64,000 nucleotides of DNA from CAZUHB01 sp964620445 (GCA_964620445.1 CAZUHB010000020.1:1-64000), one strand, 5' to 3'. Positions 1 through 9,127 are shown, counted from the first letter of the stretch. Notes: a model not told the origin generated them from the sequence alone. Numbers and translations: made by a program.

Positions 1-21
1 CGGCAGAGCCTTATAAATTCT

Positions 22-38
22 CACCGGCAGAGCCGGTG
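22..38. repeat. Short REP-like hairpin
   Basis: A perfect 7-bp stem with a 3-nt loop (CACCGGC-AGA-GCCGGTG) lies 47 bp past the stop of the neighbouring minus-strand gene. Part of it (CGGCAGAGCC) is repeated at position 1. There is no T-run, so it is either a REP-type repeat or a weak transcript end. Only the edge of the region is visible. Confidence 0.35.
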
Positions 39-85
39 GATTAACTATGATTTAGCGTAGTGAAAAAATCGGACAGGGATCGCGA

Positions 86-2173
86 TCAGCGGGCGAACAC
101 ACCCTTGACGCGCAATCTGTCCTTCTCGCCGATGCCCCTCAGGCGCCAGACGCCGTATCCCTGAGAACCCGCGAAGATGTCGGCCCCGTGGGCGCTCATC
201 GACGTGATCGAGATCCCGTCGAGCCGCACGCCGAACCGCTCCCACGTGGCGCCGCCGTCGCTCGATCGGTAGGCGCCGTCGAACGGGCTCCGCTCGCACC
301 CGGCGAGCTCGTGGGGCTGGGCGGGGCAGCCCACGCTGGCGAGCAGGTCGGTCCCGCTCACGCAGAGGGCGTTGACAGGGCGGTTGTCGGCCAGCTCGCC
401 CGCAACGCGCGACCACGACAGACCGCCGTCGGCCGAACGGTACACGCCGCGGCCGTCGGTGATGCCCGCGTGAAAGCCGTGGGAGCTCGCGAAGATGTCC
501 GCGCCGAGTCCCACGAAGGAGGTGAATCTCGGAAAATTGTCGTAGTGCATGGGCAGGCCCGTGTTGACCTCGGTCCACGTGTCGCCGTTGTCCACGGAGC
601 GGAAGATGCCGTTGTACTTCGTTCCGAAGAAAAGGGTGCTTCCCACGGCGCCCATCCCGGTGGGATAGGGATAGTAGGTGTAGCTGTAGGGCGGATTGTG
701 CTCGCCCAGGAGGGGGATGCCGTTGGTGACCTCGATCCAGTTCGTTCCATTGTTGTCGGAGCGGTAAATCCCGCCGCCCTGTGTCCGGCCGTTCCCGACC
801 GAGCGGGGCCGCGTGGCGGCGAAGAGGCTCGAGCCGCTCACGACGAGATGGTCGATCTCGCCGTACGCGCCGTACGGTTCGGGCAGGCCGTTTCGCGCCG
901 GCGCCCACGTCGCGCCCTGATCGGCCGACCGGTACACGCCCTCGCGCGTCGTGCCGGCAAAGAGGTACGAGCCGTGAACAGCCAGCGACCTGACGTTGCA
1001 CCCGTCGGGCAGACCGTCATGGCCGGCGAGCCACGTCGCACCCCTGTCGGACGACCTGTAAACCTGATCGAGGGTCAAGGTCTTTGCCAGGACGGAGTTG
1101 ATCGGAGTGTGGGGCACGTAGGCAACGGTCGCGTAGAGCATCTGGCCGTCGCCGGCCAGCGCCTGCGTCCGCGTGGCGATGAACTTGCGGTTGCCGCTCT
1201 GCCAGTTGTCTCCCAGATCGAGCGATCCGAAGAGGCCCTTCTCGGTCCCCGCGTAAGTGACGGCGCCCTGCGAACCGATGCAGTTGATCAAGCGGCCCTG
1301 TCCGCCCTCGAGACCGAAACCGTCGACCGCCTCCCACGTCGCCCCATCGTCGACGGAGCGGTAGAGGAGATCGGTCGGCCCGCTGATCACATAGAGCACG
1401 GAACCGTGGACGCCCAGACCTTCGACAAAGCCGCTCGGGATACCGATCGAGAGCGCGGTCCAGCTGTCCCCGTAATCGGACGTCACGTAGACGCTGCCCG
1501 GCGAGTAGGAAGTGAGCGCGCCGTAGATCCTGCTGCCGCTCACCACGAACTCGTCGAGGATGTTGGTGGAGAGGCCGTTCGGCGGGAGAAGCTCCCAGTT
1601 CGCGCCATCGTCGCTCGTGCGGTAGATGCCGATGGCGAAAGCCGAGTTGGCGAGGATCACGGGCCCTTCGGCCACGATCGCCGTGAAGGGGGTGGGCGAG
1701 GGAACGAAATCCCAGCTCGCGCCCTGGTCGCGCGAAATGTAGAGATCCGCGCCGAGCAAGCTGCCGATCAGGACGAGCAGGTCGTCGCCGCGGGAGATGA
1801 GCTGAAGGACTTCCAGATCGCCGAGGCCGGAGTTCACCGCTGTCCATGTGGCGCCGTCGTCGAAGGAGCGGAACAGGCCCTCATCGCTGGTGCCGACGAA
1901 CACGCCGCCCCCGGCAACGGCCACGTCGACCACCTCGAGCGAGCCGGGCAAGCCCCTCTTCAGGCCGATCCACGACGCGCCATGATTCTGGGAGCGATAG
2001 ACGCCGCCGCCCCAGGTTCCCGCGAAGAGGCTCGTGCCGCTCGACCCGATCGCCGTGACAGTGCCGCCCTCCGGGCCATTCGTCCGGGTCCACACCTCGG
2101 CGGCCGGAATCAGGGTGGTGCCGACTCCGATGATCACCGCGAGAAAAACAAGGATCCTTGCCGATCTGAACAT
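86..2173 (-). CDS. Secreted beta-propeller protein with 13 Asp-box (BNR) repeats
   Basis: The protein begins with a signal peptide (about residues 1-24, hydrophobic stretch FLAVIIGVGTTLI) and is then almost entirely repeats. I count 13 copies of the Asp-box pattern S/T-x-D/N-x-G-x-x-W, such as SFDDGATW, SVDDGATW and SSDGGATW, spaced about 45-60 residues apart. Asp boxes are blade turns in sialidase, sortilin and photosystem-assembly-type propellers, so one or two stacked propellers outside the cytoplasm are likely. I see no sialidase RIP motif or catalytic set, so a binding or scaffold role is more likely than an enzyme. The start is taken at the ATG rather than the GTG directly before it, because AAGGAG then sits at good spacing. 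It shares the minus strand with the next gene but is separated by about 165 bp. Confidence 0.85.
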   Translation of the reverse strand: MFRSARILVFLAVIIGVGTTLIPAAEVWTRTNGPEGGTVTAIGSSGTSLFAGTWGGGVYRSQNHGASWIGLKRGLPGSLEVVDVAVAGGGVFVGTSDEGLFRSFDDGATWTAVNSGLGDLEVLQLISRGDDLLVLIGSLLGADLYISRDQGASWDFVPSPTPFTAIVAEGPVILANSAFAIGIYRTSDDGANWELLPPNGLSTNILDEFVVSGSRIYGALTSYSPGSVYVTSDYGDSWTALSIGIPSGFVEGLGVHGSVLYVISGPTDLLYRSVDDGATWEAVDGFGLEGGQGRLINCIGSQGAVTYAGTEKGLFGSLDLGDNWQSGNRKFIATRTQALAGDGQMLYATVAYVPHTPINSVLAKTLTLDQVYRSSDRGATWLAGHDGLPDGCNVRSLAVHGSYLFAGTTREGVYRSADQGATWAPARNGLPEPYGAYGEIDHLVVSGSSLFAATRPRSVGNGRTQGGGIYRSDNNGTNWIEVTNGIPLLGEHNPPYSYTYYPYPTGMGAVGSTLFFGTKYNGIFRSVDNGDTWTEVNTGLPMHYDNFPRFTSFVGLGADIFASSHGFHAGITDGRGVYRSADGGLSWSRVAGELADNRPVNALCVSGTDLLASVGCPAQPHELAGCERSPFDGAYRSSDGGATWERFGVRLDGISITSMSAHGADIFAGSQGYGVWRLRGIGEKDRLRVKGVFAR

Positions 2174-2337
2174 CACTTTCTCCTTCGCTCGATGATTGCG
2201 CTGTCTTTGGCGAGCCCTTCATGTACCTAATCTTTTTTTAATAGCCTACCTGTTCGGCGGGAAAACAGATTTTTGAGGGTTTTTGATGGTTTGGTATCGG
2301 GCTTGGAAGGGGCGCCGAAGGCTGTTCCCAAAAAGAC

Positions 2338-4623
2338 CTACTCCGTCGTGAACCGCCATTTCATCTCGTCGTCGTTGCGCAGATCACGCGCCACCACGCG
2401 ATAGGTGGTGCGCGGCTCGAGAGCGCTCTTGGGAATGAGGCAGAACGCATTGGCGGGCGCGAGTTCCGGATTGGTCGGCCGGGCGGGCGTGGAAAAATAG
2501 CAGGGCACCGCGCCGTCGTCGCCGGGCGGAAATTCGACGAAGAGCTCCATCTCGTACCGCGGCTCGCTGCCGCCGAGATAGACCTGCAGCGTGATCGGGT
2601 AACCCCACGTCGATTGGTCCGCGCCGGGCACGGGGCTCGGCATCTCGGGCGCGAACCGGCGGGGGACTTTCTTCATTCCATGGTACGGCCAGAGCATGGC
2701 GTAGGGGCGGTCGTCGGGAAGAACGAGCGTCTCGGCGTCGAGAACGGCGTACTGCTTGCTCGCGCCCCACCCCACGCGGAACAACCCGGGCCGGAGAAGG
2801 GGCAGCCGGTGATAGAAGGTCCCCATCCAGTTCGTCACGGCCCGCTCGGGATTGTTCTTGAACGAACCGGGCCAGATGACCGAATGGAGACCCGCCCAGC
2901 AACCCTCGGCAGAGTAGCCCTCGAGGTTGGTGTACTCCTCGTGGCAATTGGGCCAGAGCGCGGCCTGTTCGGGATTCGCGTCGAGATAAGCGGCGTGAGC
3001 CAGGGCGCCCCGCGACAGGGAACGGTCCACCCCGACGCGCATGTACGGGCCGAGGCTCTCCTTGTTCCACGTTTTTTGTCTCAACCCGTTCAGGCAGGCG
3101 AGGAGCCGCTCCTCCTCGCGCACCGACCGCGCGTCGGCCAGGGTCTCGAGATCCTGGCAAAGCCCGGGCCGCTGCTCGAGAAGCCACACCTTCCAGAGAT
3201 GGTCGAAATCGGTGATCGATCCGCCGAGAGCGGTCTCGAAGAGGCCCGCCCTCGATAGGGAGCCCGCTGAACCGTCCGGCTGCGCGTCGCGCGCCGTGGC
3301 GGCGAGCAGGCCTTCCAGCCCGCCCTTCTCCTGCAGGTACTCGACGACGACCGTGCTCTTGAGAAGAAAGGTTCCCGAGAACCGCTCGATCTCGTCGATC
3401 GCCGCGATCTGATGCCAGGGTGGATCGCGCTCGTTCTCCACGAGGTGGATCAGCCACGAACGGCACCCGAAGAGGCTCGAACCGGTGAGACGCATGAGGG
3501 CCTTGTCGCCGAGCGCTCCGAGGCCGGCCCCTTTGGGCGAATACTTGGGGCCGCCGCAGCCGGCGTTCGACTCGTTCACCTCGTCCCACGCGAAGCTCGG
3601 GCTCGACGATCCGAAGAGGCGCAGGCAGACCCAGTTCATGTGCCCCGCGTAGAGGCAGGTGGCAAGCTCTCCCCCGTAGCGGCTCGAGTCCCTGAAGTCG
3701 CCGAGGAAATTGAAGAGGCTCGCCTTGATCCTCGCCTCGGTGCAGTCGAAGTTGAGACAGAAACCGGCGCTGCTGAACTGCGCGGACAGCAGCTTCGCGT
3801 CCGATCCCTCGGCCTCGGTCATGAGGCTGTTGTTCACGCAAGTCTCGACCGCCCGGAGGTAGAGATCCCTCGAGTCGAGAACGACGAAGTTCTGATAGTC
3901 CCGCTCCCAGATGAAATCGGGCACGGCGAGGCTGCCCGTGCGCAGGGCGTTGGAGAGGGCGAGCCCCCTGAGCACGTCCTCGACGATGCGCTCGAGCCTC
4001 TGCGCGCTCAGGTTGCTGTGAAAGGTGAGCGCCTCCCAGGAGACCATGGCGCCCGGCCTGCCCAGAATCTCGTCGAGGAGCGCCGAATCGCTCGGCCCCT
4101 CTTCGATGTCGAAATCGAGGCGGGTCGCATCGAGAATCTGGGCCTCGATCCGGGCGCGCCGCCGCTCCTTTTCCGGGCCGAGAACGTCGCCCAGCGCGCC
4201 CTCGGCGAGCGTGTGCCCGAGCGCCTCGCGTACGGCGGGCAGCGCGCTGTCGAGACTGAGAAGGGCCCGCGCCAGGATCTGGCGCTTCTCCTTCGGCAGG
4301 GCGGGGAGTTCGTCCGCCATCTGGCGGACGGTGAAACGGAGCTTCCGCGCCGCACCGGCCAGGGATGACGCGCTCGGCCGCGGCTTGGCCAGCCGACGTT
4401 CGCATTCGGCCTGGAGCTTGCGCAGCGCGTCACGGCCGTAGTCCATCCGCGCCAGCATGGCGATCAGCTTTTCCACGGCGGCCGTCTCGCCGGCGCGCGC
4501 GAGCTGGCGGGCGGCGGAGTCGAGGTGTTTCAGTGTCTTTGCGGAGAGAAGAGGTTCCTCATCGGCGAACGCCGACAGTGCGAAGACAAGAACGAGCAAC
4601 AGCGTCGTTGTCGAAACCCGCAT
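2338..4623 (-). CDS. Secreted CAP-domain protein with C-terminal Ig-like segment
   Basis: This 761-residue protein starts with a clear signal peptide (MRVSTTTLLLVLVFALSAFA). Residues 25 to about 500 are helical and charged and match nothing I recognise; they include a cysteine-containing region around 265-300. Residues of about 530-640 resemble the CAP/SCP superfamily as found in planctomycete proteins: AAYLDANP, CHEEYTNLEGY, an AGLHSVIW block and WMGTFYHRLPLL. The last 100 residues end in YRVVARDLRNDDEMKWRF, like a bacterial Ig-type strand domain. CAP proteins act outside the cell; their bacterial roles are mostly unknown. A weak AGAGGT ribosome site precedes the ATG. It could be co-transcribed with the propeller gene downstream. 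Confidence 0.7.
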   Translation of the reverse strand: MRVSTTTLLLVLVFALSAFADEEPLLSAKTLKHLDSAARQLARAGETAAVEKLIAMLARMDYGRDALRKLQAECERRLAKPRPSASSLAGAARKLRFTVRQMADELPALPKEKRQILARALLSLDSALPAVREALGHTLAEGALGDVLGPEKERRRARIEAQILDATRLDFDIEEGPSDSALLDEILGRPGAMVSWEALTFHSNLSAQRLERIVEDVLRGLALSNALRTGSLAVPDFIWERDYQNFVVLDSRDLYLRAVETCVNNSLMTEAEGSDAKLLSAQFSSAGFCLNFDCTEARIKASLFNFLGDFRDSSRYGGELATCLYAGHMNWVCLRLFGSSSPSFAWDEVNESNAGCGGPKYSPKGAGLGALGDKALMRLTGSSLFGCRSWLIHLVENERDPPWHQIAAIDEIERFSGTFLLKSTVVVEYLQEKGGLEGLLAATARDAQPDGSAGSLSRAGLFETALGGSITDFDHLWKVWLLEQRPGLCQDLETLADARSVREEERLLACLNGLRQKTWNKESLGPYMRVGVDRSLSRGALAHAAYLDANPEQAALWPNCHEEYTNLEGYSAEGCWAGLHSVIWPGSFKNNPERAVTNWMGTFYHRLPLLRPGLFRVGWGASKQYAVLDAETLVLPDDRPYAMLWPYHGMKKVPRRFAPEMPSPVPGADQSTWGYPITLQVYLGGSEPRYEMELFVEFPPGDDGAVPCYFSTPARPTNPELAPANAFCLIPKSALEPRTTYRVVARDLRNDDEMKWRFTTE

Positions 4624-4850
4624 ACGTCTCTACCTCTCGAATCCCGGAAGGTTCACACAATATAGTGTCGAGAGGCGCGATTGTTTCTCATAAACCGGAA
4701 TTTTGAACACCCGCGATCGGCCGGAGCCGTCGAAGAACGCCGCCTTGTGGCAGTCGGGGCGGTTGTCACCATGCGCCGAATCTCACGAGGGATTCGTGGT
4801 GCCGGTGTGGATGTGCAAAGTGAAAGGCATGACAGACACCAATGAGGGCG

Positions 4851-5678
4851 TCACCGGAGCAGTTGCGTCAAATGGGCGAAGCTGCGCTCGGCCTGCGCCA
4901 CCGTGCCGCACTCCACCGAAAACACGATGTCGCACGGCGCGCCGCGGCAGATCTCGATCGTCTTGGCCCAATCGATCACGCCGTCGCCGCACGCGCAGCC
5001 CACGGGCGTGCCGGTCACCTTGCCCCGCTCCGAATCGGACTGCTCGATCGAGATATCCTTGGCGTGGAGGTGGACGAGGCGGTCCCTCACCCGCTCGAGC
5101 CACTCGTAGGGATCCTGCCCGGCGAGATAGCTGTTGCCCATGTCGAAGTTGATGCCGATGGCGGGGGAATCGACGAGCCCGTGGATCCGGTCGAGACCGT
5201 CGGGCGTCTTGCTGTACTGCTGATGAGGTTCGATGCCGATCTTGATCTCCCTCGACTCGGCCAGGGCGGCGGCCTCCTTGAGCACGTAGCGCATGAGAAC
5301 GTGGTCCTCGTCGCTCGTCGTCCATGCGGGTTTCGGCCCCTCGTCGCTGTTGACGACGGGCGCGCCGCATTCGGCGGCGAAACGGATCGCCTGCTTGAGG
5401 TAGTCGACACTCACCTCCGGCTTGCAGAGCGGGGTGTGCGACGAAAAACCGGAGAGCTTGACGCCCGCACGCTCGCAGGCGCGCGACACGCGATAGGGAT
5501 CGTCGAGCATCGAGACGCTGTGAAAGTACCCGGCCTCGCTCAGGAGCTCCCGCCCCCAGTGCACCATCGGCTCCACGTACTCGTATCCGATGGCGGCCGC
5601 CTTCTCCACGCCCCACTCGAAGGGTTTGTCGTCGTGCCTGACGAACTCGAGGTTGATGCCGATGAAGATGTTGCCCAT
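4851..5678 (-). CDS. Sugar phosphate isomerase/epimerase family protein (TIM barrel)
   Basis: This 275-residue protein has the xylose-isomerase-like/AP-endonuclease-2 TIM-barrel fold. Recognisable metal-site segments are IGIEPHQQY, INFDMGNSYLAGQDP and LVHLHAKDI, in the order expected for strands 5-7, where Glu, Asp and His bind a divalent metal. It has no signal peptide and should be cytoplasmic. Enzymes of this family interconvert keto and aldo sugars or epimerise them; the substrate cannot be read from sequence. It is divergent from a DUF6807/discoidin gene and a Gfo/Idh/MocA oxidoreductase, a grouping often seen in sugar catabolism gene sets. The ribosome site GGGAGAAAGTC precedes the ATG. 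Confidence 0.85.
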   Translation of the reverse strand: MGNIFIGINLEFVRHDDKPFEWGVEKAAAIGYEYVEPMVHWGRELLSEAGYFHSVSMLDDPYRVSRACERAGVKLSGFSSHTPLCKPEVSVDYLKQAIRFAAECGAPVVNSDEGPKPAWTTSDEDHVLMRYVLKEAAALAESREIKIGIEPHQQYSKTPDGLDRIHGLVDSPAIGINFDMGNSYLAGQDPYEWLERVRDRLVHLHAKDISIEQSDSERGKVTGTPVGCACGDGVIDWAKTIEICRGAPCDIVFSVECGTVAQAERSFAHLTQLLR

Positions 5679-5752
5679 GACTTTCTCCCGTAAACAAACC
5701 GAATCCCGGACCTACAGTATCATGGAGACTTTCGCTCTCCGTCGTCACCCAG

Positions 5753-5758
5753 TATACT
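5753..5758 (+). promoter_or_regulatory. Possible -10 element (TATACT) of the sugar-catabolism gene pair
   Basis: TATACT lies about 70 bp upstream of the discoidin gene start, in the gap between divergent genes. The hexamer 17 bp upstream (TTTCGC) matches the -35 consensus poorly, so this is weak. Confidence 0.25.
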
Positions 5759-5828
5759 CGCCGGAGGGGAGAGGTCGAGGAGCATCCGGGATAGACTCGG
5801 GGCATGCTGTTTGTGGAGGATGTCGCCC

Positions 5829-7250
5829 ATGGTGACTCGAGGTTTCCGGCTCTTGTTCTTTATCCCGACATTGGTGTTCGCCCTCTGCGCTCTGTGTGCC
5901 GGCGGCGAGGAGTCTGCCGTGGCAACCGCCGATTCCCCGGAAGGAATGGTGAGCGTCGAGAAAGCCGACCGCCTTCTGATGCTCTACAACCGGAAGAAAA
6001 CGCCGTTCAAGCCCTACGTCAAGGAGCTCTGCACCCCGGGCGGCCTGAATGTTCTCCTCGACAGCCCCGATGACCACAAGCACCACCACGGACTCATGTT
6101 CGCTCTCGGTGCGGCGGGGATCGATTTCTGGGGGGAACACGACGATCAGGTGGTGGGATGCCAGGAGTCGGTCGGGCTGGAGCTTCTCGAAGGGGAAGGG
6201 GGAGCCGGCTTTCGCGACTCGATCGCGTGGCGCGGCCCGCAGGGCGGGACGATCCTTGACGAAACGCGCACGGTGCGGCTCGTGGAGGGGGCGAAGATCC
6301 CGGCCACGCTGATCACCTTCGAGACCGCGCTGACGCCGGCGCGGGGGCGCGGCGCGGTGCCGCTCTCGGGGAGCCACTACTACGGCCTCGGCCTCCGCTT
6401 TTTGCGCGAGATGAACGGCGAGGCGCGGTTCATTCACGGGCCGGGCGCGGACGGAAAGGTCTTTCGCGGCGACGAGCGCCTCACGCCGGGGCGATGGTGC
6501 GCGCTTCAATCGACAGCGTCGGGAAAACCGGTCACCGTGACCCTCTTCGATCACGATCTGAATTCGCGCCATCCGGCGGTCTTCTTCACGATGTCGCAGC
6601 CTTTCGCCTACCTTGCGGCGACCCTCCACCTTCACCGGAATCCACGCGTCCTGCGCGAGGGAGAAGAACTCACCCTCCGCTACGGCGTCGCCCTCTTCGA
6701 CGGCCACGTGGGCGCGGAGAAGATCGAGGAGCTCTACGGCCGCTGGTCGTCGATCGAAAACCCCCTCGGCCGCCGACCGAACGTGGCGCTCGCCGCGCGA
6801 GGAACGGAGGCGTACGCGTCGACCGAGTACGGTCCCGACTACTGTGCGCAAAAAGCGATCGATGGACGCTTTCTGGTGCGCGAGAAGGACAAGTGGAATT
6901 CCAAGGCCTACATCACCCCCCACTACGTGCGCCTCGACTTCGGCGCGCCCGTGGCGATCGACACGGTCGTGATCCGCCACGAAGGGGTTCTTCCCATCCT
7001 CGACGCCTTCGTGAACAACACGGCCGATTATCGTCTCCAGTCGTCGCCCAGGCAGTGGGGACCGTGGAGCGACATCATTCCCCCTGTCAGGGCGAACTCG
7101 GACAATGTCACCGTCCATCGCTTCGATCCGGTCACCACGCGCTACCTGCGCCTCCTGATCGAAACGAGCGAACAGCGCGGCGGATACGCCTACGGCCGGA
7201 TCGTCGAACTGGAAGCCTACGGACCGCAACGGAAAAACAACGACAAGTGA
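5829..7250 (+). CDS. Secreted DUF6807 (PmoA-like) protein with C-terminal discoidin domain
   Basis: The 473-residue product carries a signal peptide (RGFRLLFFIPTLVFALCALCA). Residues of about 45-300 match the DUF6807 family, often labelled methane oxygenase PmoA by automatic annotation, with the typical DHKHHHGLMFALG and GIDFWGE segments. That label is misleading: these proteins occur in polysaccharide and sugar gene sets of non-methanotrophs. Residues of about 330-470 are an F5/8-type C (discoidin) carbohydrate-binding fold, with YVRLDFGAPVAIDTVVIRHEG and a closing TTRYLRLLIE strand. A sugar-linked extracytoplasmic role is likely. The ATG at this position is chosen because GGAGG lies 9 nt upstream; the earlier ATG abuts that site. 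Only 15 nt separate it from the oxidoreductase gene, so the two form an operon. Confidence 0.85.
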   Translation: MVTRGFRLLFFIPTLVFALCALCAGGEESAVATADSPEGMVSVEKADRLLMLYNRKKTPFKPYVKELCTPGGLNVLLDSPDDHKHHHGLMFALGAAGIDFWGEHDDQVVGCQESVGLELLEGEGGAGFRDSIAWRGPQGGTILDETRTVRLVEGAKIPATLITFETALTPARGRGAVPLSGSHYYGLGLRFLREMNGEARFIHGPGADGKVFRGDERLTPGRWCALQSTASGKPVTVTLFDHDLNSRHPAVFFTMSQPFAYLAATLHLHRNPRVLREGEELTLRYGVALFDGHVGAEKIEELYGRWSSIENPLGRRPNVALAARGTEAYASTEYGPDYCAQKAIDGRFLVREKDKWNSKAYITPHYVRLDFGAPVAIDTVVIRHEGVLPILDAFVNNTADYRLQSSPRQWGPWSDIIPPVRANSDNVTVHRFDPVTTRYLRLLIETSEQRGGYAYGRIVELEAYGPQRKNNDK

Positions 7251-7265
7251 TCGGAGGATCGATCG

Positions 7266-8588
7266 ATGAAGGAAAAGAAAGAGCAAACACCCGCATCGGG
7301 CAGGTCCACGCGGCGCCAGTTCCTGAAACAGACAGCGGCGGGCGCGGCAGCGTCGATCGCGGTCGCCGCGCCCTTTCAGATCGCGTCGGCCCGGGTGCGG
7401 GGCGCCAACGACCGGATCGGAATGGGGTTCATCGGCGTGGGCGGCCGCGGGGCGGCCCACATGCGCGAGGTCAAGGAGGTGCAAGACAAGTACGGCCTGC
7501 CGATCGACCTCGTGGCGGCCTGCGACGTCTACCGCCCCCGTCTCGACGCGGCCGTGAAGGTTCACAACCTGCCGAAAGGCTACATGGACCACCGCGAGCT
7601 CCTCGCCGATCCGGCCGTGGATGTGGTGGCCATTGCGTCGCCCGACCACCATCACGGCTTTCAGGCGATCGACGCCGTCGAGGCGGGCAAGGACGTGTAC
7701 TGCGAAAAACCGGTCACCCACTGGCGCCAGTTCGCGCTGACCAAGAAGCTCGCGCGGGCCGTGGCCCGATCCGACCGGGTCTTCCAGCTCGGCACACAGG
7801 CGATGAGCGACTCGGTCTGGCACCAGATGAAGACACTCGTCGCCGAGGGCGCGATCGGACAGCCGATCTTCGGCGAGACCGGGTTCTTCCGCATCGGCGA
7901 CTGGGGCGAGCGCGGCATGGGGATTCCAGACCCGAACGCCAAGCCGGGCAAGGATCTGAACTGGGACGCGTTTCTGGGCGACTCTCCGAAACGGCCGTTC
8001 AGCGTGGACCGTTTCTTCCGGTGGCGGCTCTTCGAGGACTATGCCAGCGGGCCGGTGATGGATCTCTTTCCCCACTCCCTGACACAGGTCGTCGACATCC
8101 TCGGCGTGGGGCTTCCCGAAAAGGTGGTGGCTCTCGGCGGCATCCACCGCTACCACTACGAACTGCGCGAGGTGCCGGACACCTTCAACCTGCTCGCCCA
8201 GTATCCCGAGGGTGTCACCATCTCGGTGCTCGGCACCCAGGGCAACGACTATCAGACGACCGACCACCGCGGCTCGGGGCAGCGGCAGCCCGTGATCCGC
8301 GGATGGGACGGCACGCTGACCATCGACGGGAACAAGGAGATCGCCTTCACGCCGATCAGGATCGAGGGGGCCAAACCGGCGCGGCGCTTTCCGATCGAAC
8401 ATGGCGAGAACCTGATCGAGCACTGGAAGCACTTCTTCGACTGTGTCCTCGCCCGCAAGACAAAGACGTGGAGCCCGATGGATCTGGCCTTCCGCACGCA
8501 GACCGTGCTGCACATGGCGGTGCTGTCGCAGCGCAACGGGAAGGTGGCGCTCTTCGATCACGAAAAGGACGAGATCGTCCTCGTCTGA
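7266..8588 (+). CDS. Tat-exported Gfo/Idh/MocA family oxidoreductase
   Basis: The N-terminus has a twin-arginine signal (STRRQFLKQTAAGAAAS), so the folded, cofactor-loaded enzyme is probably exported to the periplasm. A Rossmann NAD(P)-binding motif follows (GFIGVGGRGAAHM), then CEKPVTH, the EKP motif that is conserved in this family, and a C-terminal alpha/beta domain. Members oxidise or reduce hydroxyl groups of sugars, inositols and related compounds. The length of 440 residues is normal for the Tat-type branch common in planctomycetes and relatives. GGAGG lies 8 nt before the ATG. Operon partner of the DUF6807/discoidin gene, and near a TIM-barrel isomerase, which together suggest catabolism of an unusual sugar. 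Confidence 0.9.
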   Translation: MKEKKEQTPASGRSTRRQFLKQTAAGAAASIAVAAPFQIASARVRGANDRIGMGFIGVGGRGAAHMREVKEVQDKYGLPIDLVAACDVYRPRLDAAVKVHNLPKGYMDHRELLADPAVDVVAIASPDHHHGFQAIDAVEAGKDVYCEKPVTHWRQFALTKKLARAVARSDRVFQLGTQAMSDSVWHQMKTLVAEGAIGQPIFGETGFFRIGDWGERGMGIPDPNAKPGKDLNWDAFLGDSPKRPFSVDRFFRWRLFEDYASGPVMDLFPHSLTQVVDILGVGLPEKVVALGGIHRYHYELREVPDTFNLLAQYPEGVTISVLGTQGNDYQTTDHRGSGQRQPVIRGWDGTLTIDGNKEIAFTPIRIEGAKPARRFPIEHGENLIEHWKHFFDCVLARKTKTWSPMDLAFRTQTVLHMAVLSQRNGKVALFDHEKDEIVLV

Positions 8589-8614
8589 ACGCGCGCCGGT
8601 CGGTCCTGGCGCCC

Positions 8615-8643
8615 TTGACAGCGGGGCTCGACCCCTCTATTCT
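8615..8643 (+). promoter_or_regulatory. Near-consensus sigma-70-type promoter
   Basis: TTGACA (8615-8620), a 17-bp spacer and TATTCT (8638-8643) give a textbook spacing, about 70 bp upstream of the lipoprotein start and just after the oxidoreductase stop. It should start a separate transcript for the lipoprotein and possibly the glycosylase. Confidence 0.65.
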
Positions 8644-8710
8644 CGAATAGGTACACGTCTGATCACCGGGTAGAGATCAGATATCATCAACGTTTTGGCA
8701 GGACATCCCG

Positions 8711-9127
8711 ATGGTACCTCGAAAATTCTGTCGGCTAGGGGTTTCGGCCGTTCTGTTCCTCGTCCTTCTGGCAGGCTGCGGACCAGCGAGCCAGGATGGC
8801 CGGAACGCCTCCAATCGAGAAGTCACGACGCAGATCACTACCCTTTCCGGTGGAGCGATCAACATCCAGTCCGACGGCGTGGTGATCGATATCGAATGTT
8901 CAGCCAAACCGTCGTACCTCTACATTCAGAGAAACTCGGTAAAAGTCAGAGAGATCTCGATCAGAGGCGGCAAATTGAGTTACGAAAATGGTGAGCTTGC
9001 CATCGGCGACACGAGTTATGGAGAGCTGAAACAGAACGACAAGGTCGTCATTTCGAGCGGCGGTGTCACGATCAACGGGAAGCACCGTGGAGACCTGCCG
9101 AAAGCCAAGGCCGATCCCGGCGAATAG
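8711..9127 (+). CDS. Small lipoprotein of unknown function
   Basis: The 138-residue product has a lipoprotein signal peptide ending in the lipobox LLAGC, with the lipidated cysteine at residue 23. The mature part is short and rich in beta-strand-forming residues (GGAINIQSDGVVIDIE, KVVISSGGVTING), suggesting a small all-beta domain. I do not recognise the family. It has its own strong promoter and an AGGA ribosome site. The uracil-DNA glycosylase gene begins 59 bp downstream, which may or may not be co-transcribed. Confidence 0.75.
   Translation: MVPRKFCRLGVSAVLFLVLLAGCGPASQDGRNASNREVTTQITTLSGGAINIQSDGVVIDIECSAKPSYLYIQRNSVKVREISIRGGKLSYENGELAIGDTSYGELKQNDKVVISSGGVTINGKHRGDLPKAKADPGE

Noticed and set aside
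188..2230. Long plus-strand open frame opposite the Asp-box gene
   Set aside because: It lies wholly antisense to a gene with clear repeats and signal peptide. Its own product is Arg/Ala-rich with no domain.
5829..7250. Methane oxygenase subunit label (PmoA)
   Set aside because: DUF6807 carries this name by annotation history; no methane oxygenase partners are present and the discoidin domain points to glycans.
5745..8561. 938-codon minus-strand open frame
   Set aside because: Antisense to the DUF6807 and Gfo/Idh/MocA genes; low-complexity His/Arg/Val-rich product typical of GC-rich shadow frames.
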